Shown: positions 1 to 23,720, numbered from the stretch's first letter. The stretch is DNA of 64,000 bases from Pyrocephalus nanus (GCA_038380795.1 CM076268.1:1165501-1229500); one strand, 5' to 3'. Notes: generated by a model not told the origin, from the sequence alone. Made by a program: numbers and translations.

Positions 1-10976
<10,976 letters not shown>

Positions 10977-11137
10977 GGCGGGCCGGGCTCAGCGCCCGCC
11001 CATGCCCGGCCCGTCCCGGTCCCGTCCCGGTGCCCGCGGCCCCCTCAGCCCCGCCGGGCTCGGCCGGGCCAGCCCCGCTCGGGCCGCGCGGAACACGGCA
11101 CACGGCACACGGCGGGGGCGCCGCACGGCGCCGCGGG

Positions 11138-11156
11138 GCACGCTGGGGGATGTAGT
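11138..11156 (-). promoter_or_regulatory. CACUL1: ZNF143/THAP11 (SBS)-like promoter element
   Basis: The minus strand reads ACTACATCCCCCAGCGTGC, against the known SBS consensus ACTACAATTCCCAGCATGC. ACTACA and CCCAGC are intact, and three of 19 positions differ. The element is about 165-180 bp upstream of the start ATG in the CpG island, the normal position for this activator near a transcription start. Binding is inferred. Confidence 0.7.
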
Positions 11157-11161
11157 CCGCC

Positions 11162-11171
11162 GGGGCGGGGC
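11162..11171 (+). promoter_or_regulatory. CACUL1: GC box (SP/KLF-type)
   Basis: GGGGCGGGGC is a perfect SP1-type GC box. It lies 6 bp from the SBS-like element, so the two form a compact proximal promoter module for CACUL1. Confidence 0.6.
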
Positions 11172-11213
11172 GACGGAGGAGGCGCGGCCGGGCCTGCCGC
11201 CTCCCCGCCGCTG

Positions 11214-11255
11214 CCTCGCGTTTGCCGGGGCCTCGCGTTTGCCGGGGCCTCGCCA
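11214..11255. repeat. Short tandem duplication in CpG island, 17-bp unit
   Basis: The unit gcctcgcgtttgccggg occurs twice head-to-tail, followed by the beginning of a third (gcctcgcc). It is a small slippage-type duplication upstream of the CACUL1 promoter. Confidence 0.75.
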
Positions 11256-11271
11256 AGAGCGAGTTTTCCCC

Positions 11272-11284
11272 GGGGATTTTCCCC
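11272..11284. promoter_or_regulatory. NF-kappaB-like palindromic site
   Basis: GGGGATTTTCCCC contains GGGATTTTCC, which fits the kappaB consensus GGGRNWYYCC. A second 'gttttccccggg' half lies just to the left. It is about 300 bp upstream of the CACUL1 ATG. This is a motif match only. Confidence 0.35.
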
Positions 11285-11667
11285 GGAGCGCGGATGCTCC
11301 AGCAGGGACAGGGACCCCGCTCCGTTCAGAGCAGCGCTGGGCCCCGCTCCCGCAGCGCCCCCTGGCGGTGCCCGGGGAAGGCCGAGGGGCCGGCTGGAAA
11401 AGGGATGGAATAAAGATGGATTGGGATCCCACAGCGCCCATCCCGCTCTAGGAGCGACCCGCACAGCTGGGCCTGCCTCGGCTGGCTGTTGGAACGGGTC
11501 TTTAGGGTCGCGCTGTGGCCGGTCAGGTGCCCGCACACGCCGCTCCCCTGCGGTGCTTCCATTCCCCTGGAAAAAGGGGAAAAGCCCGCACCGATAATGT
11601 ACAACCCCCTGGTCCTGCAATAAACAGTGCAACGCTTACAAAGTATTTTTTAACACACTCTTCGTCA

Positions 11668-11960
11668 GGGACTGTGCTGGTAGGGCAAGGAGTGATGGGT
11701 ACAAGCTGAAACAGGCTAGAAACAAGGAAGGTTAGTTATTAGGGTAGATATTGGGCAGAGATTCTTTACTGTGGGGGTGGTGAGACATTGGCACAGGCTG
11801 CCCAAGGAGGCTGTGGATGCTCCATCCCTGGAAGTGTTCAAGCTTGGATGGGACTCTGAGCAACTTGGTCAAGTGGAAGGTGTCCCTGCCCATGGCAGGG
11901 GTTGGGACTAAATGACCCCTAAGGACCCTTCCAACCCTTTGACATTCTATGATTCCATGA
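11668..11960 (+). mobile_element. CR1 LINE, 5'-truncated 3' end
   Basis: About 290 bp match the CR1 3' region: 'gattctttactgtgggggtg', 'gcacaggctgcccaaggagg', 'tccatccctggaagtgttca', 'caacttggtcaagtggaagg', 'ccatggcaggggttgggact', ending 'acattctatgattccatga'. The left boundary is approximate. It sits just outside the CpG island and marks the start of repeat-bearing intergenic DNA. Confidence 0.95.
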
Positions 11961-13680
11961 CAATATCGTCCAGTTGCCTTCGATTTGCACTTACTTTGGG
12001 TATTATCTTCTTCTGCACCTGGGTGCTGCAATAGAAGAATGGAAATGAATAGTGGGTTTTTACTGAAAATAAATTTCCACTGTGTGGGGGTTTTTGCTCT
12101 TTCTCGGCAAGCAAACAGAAAAGAAAAAAAAAAAAAAAAGAAAAGAAAAAAGAAAAAAAAAAGTGAAAAGTGTAGATAAAATCAAAGGTGGCTTCTTTCC
12201 AAAACATCTCATAAAAAGTGAAAAGTGTGTCATTTGTTTTCCAAGTCGAAACACCAAATTGTATTTTAGCATGAAACAAAATTGTCCTGGTTTATACAAG
12301 CAGAAGATGCCACTGATTTCCCAGGGGCAGCACTGTGGAACTGTCTCAAGTTGCTTTGATAAAGACAAGTGATTAAAACAGTTTGTCTCTATTGCATGGG
12401 GCTTTTCATACACATTTTAACTGAAGAGAGTTCTTCTCAGATGTGAAGATCACACTGTGAACACCAGTGGTGTGTTCAGACCAACTGAGAGTCTTCTCCA
12501 TTTTCCATCTGGGTAAACACCAGTGAGTCATGGTTTTGTCTCAGGAGTCCAAGAGCTGATCTGGCACATCCCTCATAGATCTTGGGTTGTGGGCTCAGCA
12601 TATTCAGCACACCTGCTTTGGCTGGTGGTTCATTTCTATCTGCACCTTAACCAGAGACTGAAAAAGAACAGACAGGACATTTTTGTTCACTTCTGCTGCA
12701 CCTTTGCATTTACTGAGTGGGATGGGCAACATAATGCAAGTGTCAGTAGAGTCATTTATAATGAATGTTAAACTTGGAAAGCTAAAGCAGCAAAGCCATT
12801 TTTAGCTTAGGAAAGTGTTGGGATTCTGTGATAATCAAAGACAAACAAAGAAATGAAGTTGGTGTGACTCCTCTACTTCAAGAAAGATATATTTGTGTTC
12901 TCAACACTCAGAGCAGCTCCCCTGTACCCTCCTGCTCGTCTGCTCCCACTCAGACTGTTTGCCAGTATTTGAAAACACTGTGACCTGAGGAGGAATCAGA
13001 AACTTACCCACATCAGCATAGCTTTATCTTTGCTTTACTAATTTCAAAAGCGTTCATACAAACACCTAAGAGCGGTGGAAAAGGAAGACAAACCCAGCAT
13101 TTTTCAGTTCTAGAATTTCTTCTGTTTCATACTCTTCTGTTGCACACACCTGTTTTTGTTACCATCTCTGTAATTTCCTGACCTGCTGAGGTCTCTGGTT
13201 TGGGGTAGGTTTTGGATTTTTTTTTTGCCATGATCTTTAAAGGTGTGTTGCCTTTCTAGACCCTTGTCACAACATTCCTCGCATTGTGACTGCGCTCACT
13301 GCACTTCCTAGTGGCAGGAATCCAAAAAAGCTTAGGAAATACTTCACCAGGCATTTCTGCACAAAGTCTCCTCCGTTGCCTTGTGCAACAAGCCAGCTCA
13401 TCTTACAAATCAAACAAGCAGCTCTTTCTTGCCTCCCATAAGGCAAATGACAAGCTGCAACAGCCATTTATGGCTCATGCTATTTAAAATACGACTGCAC
13501 GCTGATAAAGGCACTATCAAACGGTTCATCACTGCAGCAGCACTTGTTTTTGCAGGCACTGTGGAGACCTCTCAGCATTGTTTCCTTTTTTCCTCGTCAG
13601 CATGTGAAAATTTGACTCAGGCTTTAAGTACTGCCTTGGCAAAATTACATTTTGCAATAGCAGAACTATAATTATTTCCA
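11961..13680. other. Intergenic, no gene recognised
   Basis: Apart from the A-rich tract at 12118-12162, I see no repeat family, exon or RNA gene. Open frames are short. Confidence 0.6.
12118..12162. repeat. A-rich/purine low-complexity tract
   Basis: Poly-A interrupted by single G residues. It creates lysine-rich and phenylalanine-rich spurious frames on the two strands. Confidence 0.85.
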
Positions 13681-13689
13681 CTATTAGCT

Positions 13690-14060
13690 GAGGATGCCAC
13701 TTAAAAATGCAGGTCTGACGAGACCAGAGGATCCTCACGTCTCCATTACACCCCCGGAGACTTCAGACTCGTCTTCATTGTAACTAGCTCGTCAGCAGGC
13801 TGAAGCAATTCTGCCGACAAAGTAACATGCAAATGTCACACTTTCCTCTCGGTCTCCCGGATCTGTAGGTAATTACCCAGACAAGTATCAGAAGAGTTTG
13901 TTATGTCTTCATCTTTGTTATTTTTTTTCTTTGGCGCAGCACTTTTGATAACCAGGTCACAGCCACCAGCTTTACTACAAATTAAAAGGGAAGATCAAGA
14001 TTTGCTAATAGTGCCCGTCTGTGGAAAGTGTGAGTCATTAAAGAACTATTTCCTACACAG
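13690..14060. promoter_or_regulatory. Candidate conserved regulatory element (octamer, homeodomain and SOX motifs)
   Basis: This repeat-free block keeps many CpGs in moderate-GC DNA, unlike its decayed surroundings. It has a perfect octamer ATGCAAAT (13827-13834), a palindromic homeodomain-type GGTAATTACC (13869-13878) and a SOX-type CTTTGTT (13913-13919). It has no coding potential. This is inference from composition and motifs; an enhancer is one possibility. Confidence 0.3.
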
Positions 14061-14099
14061 AAATTTATAGAAATGAGACTACAAGGAAGCTTTTCCTTC

Positions 14100-16915
14100 C
14101 AGGTTCTCAAGAAGCAGGCTGTGACACTTGATTCTGCCGGATGTCATTTCAACTTCTTATGAACACTTGTATCTATCAGATAAGGGGATTTTGTTTTCCT
14201 CACACATTTGTGTTTATAAAGCAGAATTATTAGGTATTATTTTCTGCACTCTATCCCAGCTGGGTGCATGCAGGTAGCAGATAAATGATATATGAGGCAT
14301 GGTGGGGAAAGACATACATGACATGTTTTGGTTTATTCCCTGCTATTGGTAATAAACATTTATGGCATGGACACATTTCCTATTTCAAAACAAACCATTT
14401 TTCCACATTCCCCGAGCTCCCAGTCCATTGAAGTCAGAGGGAAAGCTTTCATTGATTTCAGTGGCATTTCAATCAAGCCCTAACACAGCATGTAAAACGC
14501 TTTTCAGATTTATAGCTCTGCTTCTAAATACCAAGTAAAATAATTCCAACAAGAAAGAAATATGAATGCTAAGCAGAGACTTAAATAGCAGTCTGTCAGG
14601 AGGAGCATGAAGCACAGCTCTTTCAATGGCAAAGAAGACAGCCCCTTGCAGAGTGCTGGCAGAGAGCAGATAAACCAAAAAGGAGGCTTAGGTGCTTATT
14701 ATTTTTGAGACACATTTTGACAATTGATGACTTGCTCGAGCACAGAGAACCGACAGCCCCTCTGCAGTCTGGTGGTTTGTGGCATACCCCTTCCAACAGA
14801 AATTACCACCTCTGGCAAGATGGTTAGTGTAAAATTTTCTTGAAAGTGTGCCAGTGGTGTGGAGAGACCACCCTTAGTGTTTCTTGGCTATATACACCCT
14901 GCAAACACTGACTATATACAGTGTCTCTTGTTATATTCTGATGTCTCGATTGGTCTCTCCCTGGGAAAAATAAAAATAAATAATAATAATTAAAAAAACC
15001 AAACAAAATAAACCCCCACAAACAAACAAAAACACCCAAACAAACAAAAATTTAAAAAAAAACCCACACCCACAAATAAAAAGTACCACAGCTTATGTGA
15101 TAATTCCTTGGGAAAAAATTCTGTTAATGCATCTTACCAACTGTATTGATTTCTGAGAGTTCAGAAGAAGGTGTCACAGCACGGGCAGAAATCAGCTGCC
15201 TGAAAAGGAACAATCCCTGCCATCCTGCACAGGGAGAAGCTCTACTTCAACAAAGGAGATCCCAACTAACCCCCACCAAGGCAGCAGGAGGGTTTTACAT
15301 CAGGTTCAGGTGCATCTCTGCTTCTGTCCTGCTGTGTTCCTCCTCCCCAGCCTTTTAAACAGAACAGGACCCAGAACTCTGCGAAGCTTTTTAAAACAAA
15401 AATACATTTTCAAGCCAGCTCCCCTTTCTCTGTCTGAACTCCATCACCAGTGAGACATTAAGAGCACAATGAATACAGTAGTTTATCCACTGAAATTTTT
15501 CCAGCTTCCCCACTAGTGGTCACATTCCCACCATCATCTGTGCCTGGTGTGAGAGCCCTGAGTGCAGTAATTTGCTATAATTAACAGGACCAGCCTCACC
15601 TTGGCTCCCATAAAACTTGTGTCCTTTTGTCCCCAAGCTCTATTGAAGCTCAGAGCTTGAGCTTCACTCCGTACCTGTGCTGTGTTGTGCACGTCCCATC
15701 ACCTTTCTCTGCCAAGTCCTGACATGTTCCTCCCTCATAAATTATCGAGCAGGATCATCTCAAGGTCTGTGTCACTCTGTTCCTGCATATGGGAACAGCT
15801 CAGAATGTGGCCCATGGGAACAGCCAGATGAGGCAGCCCTGCAGAGCCACGTTCCCTGGGCCAGATCCTCTGGATGCCCCGTGTCAGGAGCCAGGCACAG
15901 AAAGCAGTGCCCTGGCCAAGCCCTGAGGGCAGCAGGCTGGGTGGTGTGTGTATCCTGGAACACCAGTTTGGGTTTGGTTTAACAGCACAAAGCACAGTTC
16001 TTTCAGCATATTTGTACTACAGGCATTTCTGTGGCATGTGATAGGGGCTAATCCTTCTAACTATTCTGTCCCATAAGCCAGTATCAAAAGGAGCTCATGT
16101 TAAATAATAAAATATATTGCCTGCTGTTCATTAGTAACCTCAGTTTGGCTGTTTTCTGGGCCTTTGGTCAGCCAGTCTCATATATCTGGACAACACTGGG
16201 CCAGTGTGAGCAACAGAAAAGTCTTTGAAAATGTGTTCAGTACTTTACAAAACCTCCTGCCTGTCTCCAACACAGGTGAAGGATCTGGAGTGTGATCTGT
16301 CAGTGCTTCTGCACTACGGAATCAGAAGAAAACTGAAGACAATTCCCTACCAGCAGGGAAAGCTTCAGGCATCTGAAAGTCCAGGATGCACACAGGCAGC
16401 CAGCTGGGAGGTCACCAGCCACACGTGCTTACAGGGCAACATTGGGAAAGAAACACAGAGGCCCTGGGTTTGTTAGTGCAGAAGGAAGAAGCAAACCAGC
16501 ATGTAAATTTTCTGCTGTTTCATCATGTTTTCTCATTTGCCTTGCTCCATTATCTCCTGGTAATCTGCTGCCGAGCCTCCGCCTCCGCTCGGGTGTGCAG
16601 CCTCCTGACAGCTCTCTAAAAGCGCCCCATTTGTCAAACAAGTGCCTCTTGACTAAAAGGGAAAGGGAAACTCTAGACTTCTCAGAGCAGATCTTGTGTT
16701 TTGTTAACCATTAAGTATTTAATTTGTTTCTCAGAAAGAAAGTGAGAACGCTGGTTCCAGTAAAATAAGGGTACACGCATTAAGTAACATTTTCAGAGAA
16801 TCTGCCAAAGCTTTTGTGCCTTAATCTTAAACCCAGGTTTCCCTTTCCACTTTTTCAGCTGAGAATGCAAATACAAAGGTGTGTTGGGTATAAAAGCATG
16901 AGAACTTTAGTCATT
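14100..16915. other. Intergenic, no gene recognised
   Basis: Apart from the A-rich tract at 14966-15083, this is unremarkable non-coding sequence. I see no recognised repeat family. Confidence 0.55.
14966..15083. repeat. A-rich low-complexity tract
   Basis: AAAT, AAT and AAAC/ACCC-type short units run for about 115 bp. It resembles the A-rich tracts at 16916 and 50711. Confidence 0.8.
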
Positions 16916-16955
16916 AAAAAAAACCCAACAAACCAAACCAAACAAAACAAAATGA
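16916..16955. repeat. A-rich (AAAC)n-like tract
   Basis: Poly-A followed by cccaacaaaccaaacc-type units; the same aaacccaacaaac string recurs at 50711-50764. Confidence 0.75.
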
Positions 16956-19900
16956 AAAGTATTTTGATATTAACTGATGCCAGTAGGATTCTCTCAGTAG
17001 CGAGGAACATTTTTTAAAGGGACATTACTAATTTATTTAGGTATAAAATTTAGAAAGCATTTGGTAGTTTTTCATAAGAGAATGAACAGAGTGAAAGCTT
17101 TCACTCCCTAGACTTTCCATGAGTAAGTGTAAGAGCAGCACCGTGCAGGTAACCGAGAGCCATCCCTGTAACAAAACATTCTGGTTTTGATTTTTCCAAA
17201 ATGAAAAGAAAAACCTCAACAGGAGCAGCAACGGGCAGATCACCCTGCAGAGCCAGCTGCAATTGGCCTAGAGGTGGAGCCAGTCATCTGCAGGGCTGAA
17301 CACAGAGGAATGATGTTTCCTGAGCAATAACACAGGAGAACTGAAAAACAGGAATGATGAAAGTCGTGAATTTGCTTTAATAATGGCCATGTGAGTGAGT
17401 CTGACACATCCTCACCAGGAGTGAGCAGCAGGCTACTGGAAGGTTTAGAAGACATTTGTGGTATAGCCACAGGAGAATTTTTCAGGGGAAAATCTGGGAA
17501 GGAAGAATCACTGCACAAAAGAAAATCAGATATAAAGGGGAAGAGAACAAGTAGCACCTCTCTCCCAGAGTAATGTTTTGCTGCCCTACCTACAGAGCCC
17601 TGCTCCTGATTATTGTCTCGCACAATGTTTTCAGGTGCTGAGCAGCAGCTCTCTTGCTGTTTCAAAAATAGGTCTTTCCAGCACTATTTAATCAGATAGT
17701 AGGAAAGCTTTCTCCCCCACATCTTTCATATTGGCTTTCACATCTAAGACACCCTGGAAAATAATCTGCACAGCACTTATCTGGGCTGGGGTGAGCTGCC
17801 AGCATGCAGCAACAGGAGTGGGTGCCCAGGCTTTGTTTGGTGCTGGATGCTGGATATCGACTTCCTCATTCTTTGTGTTTTCTCAGAAAATGGAAAAATA
17901 GCATCCACAGTTCCTCCTGCTGGAAGATAATGCATGAATTCATCACTTCTCGAGTTTTAAAGTGGATCATTATGTTTCCAAGGCTACAGGAGGGGAAATA
18001 CCATCCATTAAAGCTTCTTTCCCCCCATAAGCTGGCACGGTGGGGAAGGCTTTAATGAGATTCTATCACATGGTTTCTTCATCTGCTTTCAATTCAGTAC
18101 TCACAGGAAGGTCCACCCCTGTGTTCTGCAGGACCTGGTGCCACTTCCCACTTTCTCTTCTGCATTGTCAAAGTGTCCAGAAGTTGACACCTGCTTTGGT
18201 TCAGTCCAAAGTCTCAGCTGGCCGAACTAATGTCCCCTCTGTGAAATATTTTAGGGTGAAAGGAATTACACAAATGCAAGAGGTTTTAGAGATGAAGTTA
18301 AGCACAGAAATAACAAATGCAAGAGATTTTTAAGTGCTGTTATTCGAGGGCCAAAGGCGCAGAGATACCAGCCTCTAGCCCTCATGATTACTGCTCTTAC
18401 CAGCACAGCAGTGGCCTTATCTTAATCAAACTTCACAATCAGAGCTCCAGTCTCATCCTCTTCAGTCTGCCCAGATTTTTGGCATCATTCACCACCCACA
18501 ATCTTGTCTTGCTTGGCTTCTCTGCTCACTACTCTCTAATTTTCTTCCTACTTCTTCAGTTATTTCCCCCCTTCAACCCTTCTTCCCCCACCCATGTTGT
18601 GTTTGTATCCCTGGCTTAACCTTCTCTCCTCCCTTCCTTTCTGGCACTAAGACAACCTCAACACAGCAAAAACTGTAAGCTCAGCTTCAAAGACAGCTTT
18701 TACTCTCCCTCCAGACTCCCTGCCTTATCTCCTTCCCTTCCCTCTTCTCCTGGGCACAGTCCTATCATCCCACCCGGTGCTGCCCTGGCCTTTGTGTCCC
18801 ACATCCTGCCATTCTCAAAACGGGTTCAGGTAACATTTTGGCAGACACCCTCTCTTACACATCCAAAGGTCTGAGTTTCCTGAGCGGGTTCTTTCCCCTT
18901 TCCTCAGTTACAGTGACCTTTTTTTCACTTCCCCTTAACAGATGTGGTTATGTCCCCCTTTATCCATCAGATCAACCATGCTACAAAAACATCTCAGACT
19001 CCTCCCGAGTTTCTGGACCCCCTTCTCCATCGCATCAAACAGAAGCTTCACTTTCAAGGTTCTTTTATGATCCAGTTCTTGTCTTTCATCAAGTGTCAGG
19101 AAACCAACTCTGTCCTCTAATCCATTCAGGATAAAAGTCCTTATCTCCCACTAGTTAAAACACTCACTTAGGCACCTTTGTGCTGTGTCCCGAGCAGCTG
19201 TAAGCACCTGGGAAGCTTCCTCATTATCCTCATCATTCTCCTGTGACATTATATCAATAAAATCCCGTCAGTGTTAGGCTGTGGGTTTGCTGAACGCTCT
19301 AAGAGTGGCTGGGATGTCCTTCTGCCTCCCTCCCTCCCTCCCTGTGTCCATTCCTCAGTCCTGTCTGACAGTGGATCCAGGGCTCTGAGGGACAGACATC
19401 GCCTGTCTCCATCACCAGCTGCTCTCCTACAACAGGGGTGCAGTAAAGCAATCCACAGCCTTTTCCCATCGAAATTATGCCTCCAACTTTTCTCCTAACA
19501 GCGTGCTCATCCCAAGCTCACCATGGACTGCAGGAATTTAGCTGCAGATGGCACACATCACATTGCAGAATAAAAGGAAGCAATGAGCTAGCAAGAACAC
19601 TGATGGGCATTATTGGAGACTAATTCTGACTTCATAGCAGAATGAAAGAAAGAATAAGTATGGAAGTTCCTGGCAGCACATCAGCAGAAATGTGATAACA
19701 ACAGGCAAAAGCATTCCAAGGAGGCTTTTATATGGAGCATATTTTAAATTCACACCTTTGCTTCTATCAACCATTTGTATCTAACCACTGGTAGAACTTA
19801 TCAGGAAATGAGAACACAAGCAGGAGGCTTTAAAAGGATTTTAGAACTCAAGCACCTTTTAAATGTCATCTTCTGACATTACAAAAAAAAAAAAAAATAT

Positions 19901-21215
19901 CAAATCCCGTCCGGCTTTGTAGTAGTTCCATGGTAATAAGGAGCATTAACAGATTAAACTTCAGGTCAATTAGTTCCTCTGCTCTTGCCACTCCATCTTG
20001 CAAGATGACTGATTCAGCAGGACAGATTTTATTCCTAAATCAGAGACCTATCCACTTGGCTTCAGAGATGTTTCTCTTGAAGCGAAAGCAGAAGCCAAAG
20101 AACATACTCTTTTATATTCATGTGGTCAGAACCATTCTCTTTTCCTCTTAGACAACAATTTCTAAGCCATAAATCTTTACTAGGATAAATTTTGCTGGCA
20201 GAATTGTAGTGGCAGCAGAGCTAGCACAGCATTCCTAATTTCAAACACCACCAGTCTGACATATGCCTAAGTCTAGAACAGAGGGACTAAGCTTTTAAAT
20301 AGCTTTATTCATTGCTGCAATTTCTTTGATATATATCAGCTGAAAATGTCACCCAGGATCAAAATCAGCACGGAGATGCTACAAAACAACACAGTGGATG
20401 GAAAACAATGCAGGAGGAAACATCAACAAAATAAGCTTTGTTTACAGTAAGTAAAAGGACATGGGGACAAAAATAAACAAATCACTTCTCTTTGTGTGTA
20501 TTCATTAGTGTGGCTTGAGGCATGTGGAATTTTTACTACAAACCTCACTGCTGCAATGCATAATTGAGAAAAGCAGAGGGATTACTTACTGTTACAGCAA
20601 AAAATCTCAGCTGAATCGAACCACCTATCACATGGTTTTCTTCAAACATTCTCTGCTGAAGTGCAATGAGAATGACCATGTTGTAAGTGCTGCTTTATAA
20701 AAGAAGTTAACTTCTATGTGAAAAAAAAAATAAATAAAAAATAAATAAAGCACTATGGAGGAATGAAATGAAATACTTAGTAATCTTAAACAACTAAGGT
20801 ACTTAAATAAAATAGGTAGCAGATATCCTGTTATTTGTGTTACTTTCACAGACAGGAATTCTTCAGTTTCTCTTTCAATGTTTCTTCTGTCAGTGAAATA
20901 GGTAAAGAAAAGCCCACATGACAACAATAAGGGGAATTAGGTCAGCTTCTGAACTCATCCATCAGTGTAAATGCAGCACATCTCCAGCTCATACAGTCCC
21001 AAAATCATTTAAAGTGATTGTTTTCAAGTCAATCTTCCATCACCCACCTTTCTCTTTTGCCAGAGGCCAGAAATAGCTCCTCATAATTCATCTTCTAATG
21101 TCAAGCTTTGCAACAGCTGCCCCCTTCTGAGCCACTGAACTCAGTTTGCTGCATCTGCTTTCAATATACACTCTGGAACCACATTTTCTCTCTTGCATTC
21201 ACCTGTCAAAAATGG
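16956..21215. other. Intergenic, partly pyrimidine-rich, no gene recognised
   Basis: Positions 18450-18780 are strongly C/T-rich on the plus strand. A short (CTCC)n run lies at 19327-19343 and a poly-A run at 19883-19897. An AT-rich block at 19910-20130 is repeat-free and mildly CpG-retaining. I recognise no exons. Confidence 0.5.
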
Positions 21216-21224
21216 TTTAGGAGA

Positions 21225-21440
21225 ACACGCTTCAGATAATGCCAAGAAATTCTACAAACTCGTCCTGTGCTCGGAATTCAGCGTGTTTGGGAAGTGCCTT
21301 GGAAAGCCTGCAGAACTTCAACTCATTGCAGTGAACTGACACCGCTAATTTACGGGCTGGACGCCAGAGAAAACTGGCTGGCAATTTGTAAATTTGTAAA
21401 ATTTGAAGTTGCCTTGGACCCAAACATTAAAACTTTCCAC
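21225..21440. promoter_or_regulatory. Candidate conserved non-coding block
   Basis: This is a short repeat-free stretch with retained CpGs (ctcgtcctgtgctcgg, accgctaatttacgggctgg, gacgcc) and a duplicated atttgtaa. It suggests constraint, but no motif set points to a function. Confidence 0.2.
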
Positions 21441-22116
21441 CTAAATAAATGCTGGAAGCTTCCATGGTTTTTATTCCACATGCCCTGCACTGCAACCAGC
21501 CTGGGACACTCACCTGAAACAATGCCCAGTCCCAGGGCTCTGCTGCACCAAGCACAGGAGAGGAGGGTGATTTAGCAACAAATCTCTGCTCTGCACAATT
21601 TACTGAGCAGATGCTGGACAGGATAAAAAGAACAATGCAGACAATGGGAGAGTTCTCCTGAAGCTGAACCTCCCCATGCCAGGTTGTTTATCTGTTTCCA
21701 CACCCTGGCAGCTCTCAAGGCCCAGCTTCACAATTCCTGTGTGAATGTGCACAGTAAGATTCAAGTAAATGGCAAATGGCACGTGGCAGTTTGAATCCTT
21801 TTATGTTGGTATCTGCTCCTTCATCTTTCAAAAAGTAGAAGCAGCAGCTGGTCTGAACTGGAATGCAACCAGCTTTGTGCTGGAAAGGGAAGAATTCCCT
21901 TGAAGAGGTCGGTATCCAACCTCAGCTTTGTTCAGCACCACCTCCTGAATAGCAAGAATTATGTTTGAAAGGTACATTCCTTTGAGCAGCCCCTGAATAG
22001 GAAAAACTACAGGAAACTGCACATTTTTACAAAGAGAGGATGTGCTCTTTTCCATTTACTGATCCCATGCTCAAAGAGCTCAGAAATCACCTCCTGCAGG
22101 TACCAGGCTTTGAGAA

Positions 22117-22149
22117 CAAAAAAGAAAAAAAAAGAAAAAAAAAGAAAAA
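22117..22149. repeat. A-rich purine tract (A6-9 G)n
   Basis: Three runs of A separated by single G. It is low complexity. Confidence 0.75.
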
Positions 22150-22730
22150 TGGATATTCTGGTAACTATGGAGAGGCTACAAAAATGGTTTTCTAGGTCAC
22201 TGAAAGCAGACAAAACAGAGAAAATGTTTTCTATAGCCACTCCACTCTCTCCTGTGCTCTCCACAAACGTAAATAGTTCTGTGATTCATTGCAAGGCTGC
22301 TCTTTCCTTGTTGGATCTTGAAAGAGAATATAATTGCTTTTTCCATCCACCAGTAATGATGACAGAGAGCAAGATGCATTTTTGACATAAAATGGTATGT
22401 CATTCATTAAAATTACTGGCTGAGTGGGAAGTTTCTAGCAGAAGTGTCATCTTCTCAGAACATGCACTGAAAGGAAGTCAGATAAACAGAAGTTTAACAC
22501 AACACATCAAACTCTAGCTTGCAGCTTAACAAAACCTGTCTGCATGTTCTCATGGGAGCTGTGGGTTTGTTAAAACACCAGCCCAAAGCTGGTATGTACA
22601 AATATCTATGTACGTATATCCATGTGCACAAAACATTAAAAAAATTAACCCTCCATTATTGCAAGTGTGACCAAATCAGTCCATAGTGAAACATCTAATC
22701 TTTTACAGTTCTTTGCATTCTAAGTGCATG

Positions 22731-22875
22731 ATATTAAATAACTATAATCATATTAAATAATTCTATATTAAATATAATAAATATATCAAATAAATGAAAT
22801 ATAAATAAATAATATAAATAAAATAGAATAAATATATAAATAGTTACAATTTAATACTTATTGGAATAAATAGAT
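22731..22875. repeat. AT-rich low-complexity region (AAATA/TATA units)
   Basis: About 145 bp are nearly pure A/T, with repeated aaataa and atataa words. Confidence 0.85.
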
Positions 22876-23434
22876 ACCATTTGTTACACCACTGCAATCA
22901 GCAGGTGGAGGGCTATATTAAGCTCAAGGAATATGTTTTTTACAGTGAGGGTAAGTAACCAGGAGCTGTAGCCAGTGAGGGAAGCTGTGGGCTCTGTTAC
23001 AAGCACAGCCACACAGTAAATGAGTGATGCTTTCTGGCTTAGTTTGTTCCCTGCCTGTCCGTTCACTCCCAGTGCCCATCACCCCGGGGGCAGAGCTGGG
23101 AGATGGAAGTGAGACCTTCCCCTCACTGCCAAATCACCCTCCGGGTCAGCAGCACCCTCTGCCTGCGCTGCCCCTCGCTGTACAGACAGCACAGCACGTC
23201 ACTGCCGATGCCATCAGAGGAAACAGCATCTCCAGCCACACGGGAAATATGTCAGCAAAACAAATGGATCCGAATAAACAGCAGCAGAAGGCGCGCAGAA
23301 ATATTGATTCACGGCTCTTCATCCCCTGTCCTTTGGAAACGGTCCCTTTCCAGCACTCCAGGCTGCTGTGATAAACACCTCCTCCCCCTCCTGCACGCTT
23401 GGCTGCTGAGAATACACTCTGTGTGATTTTCTGA

Positions 23435-23720
23435 GCAGGGAGGAGAAGAAAAGAATTCCGAAAAAAAGTGACCCCCACACTTTGTAGTGATTCCGGGTTT
23501 GAGCCATTAGCTCGCCCCGCAGTTTCAAGCATTGCTTTCAACATCCCCCCGCTACAACAATGGCTGGTTTGTATCAAGGTGCTCCTCAGCAAAGGCAAGG
23601 AAGGCTTTTGAGAAAAACACTGAATTAAGTGTCATTAACAAAAGGTTAGCTGCAGGAATACGTCAAAGGAAGCAAGATCAAAATTACTATTAAGTGAGCA
23701 ACCGAAGCAACTGGAAGTCC
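23435..23720. promoter_or_regulatory. Candidate conserved non-coding block
   Basis: Repeat-free, with several CpGs (ttccgaaaaaaagtgac, attccgggtttg, tagctcgccccgc, cccccgctaca) in otherwise AT-rich sequence. A homeodomain-like cattaac follows. Constraint is inferred from composition only. Confidence 0.22.

Larger units (their letters stand above)
21441..23430. other. Intergenic, no gene recognised
   Basis: It contains the purine tract at 22117 and the AT-rich region at 22731. Positions 23070-23260 are more GC-rich but show no exon or repeat I can name. Confidence 0.5.

Noticed and set aside
18450..18780. Pyrimidine-rich stretch as a possible LTR or splice-rich region
   Set aside because: No terminal repeats, primer-binding site or polyadenylation layout; composition bias only.
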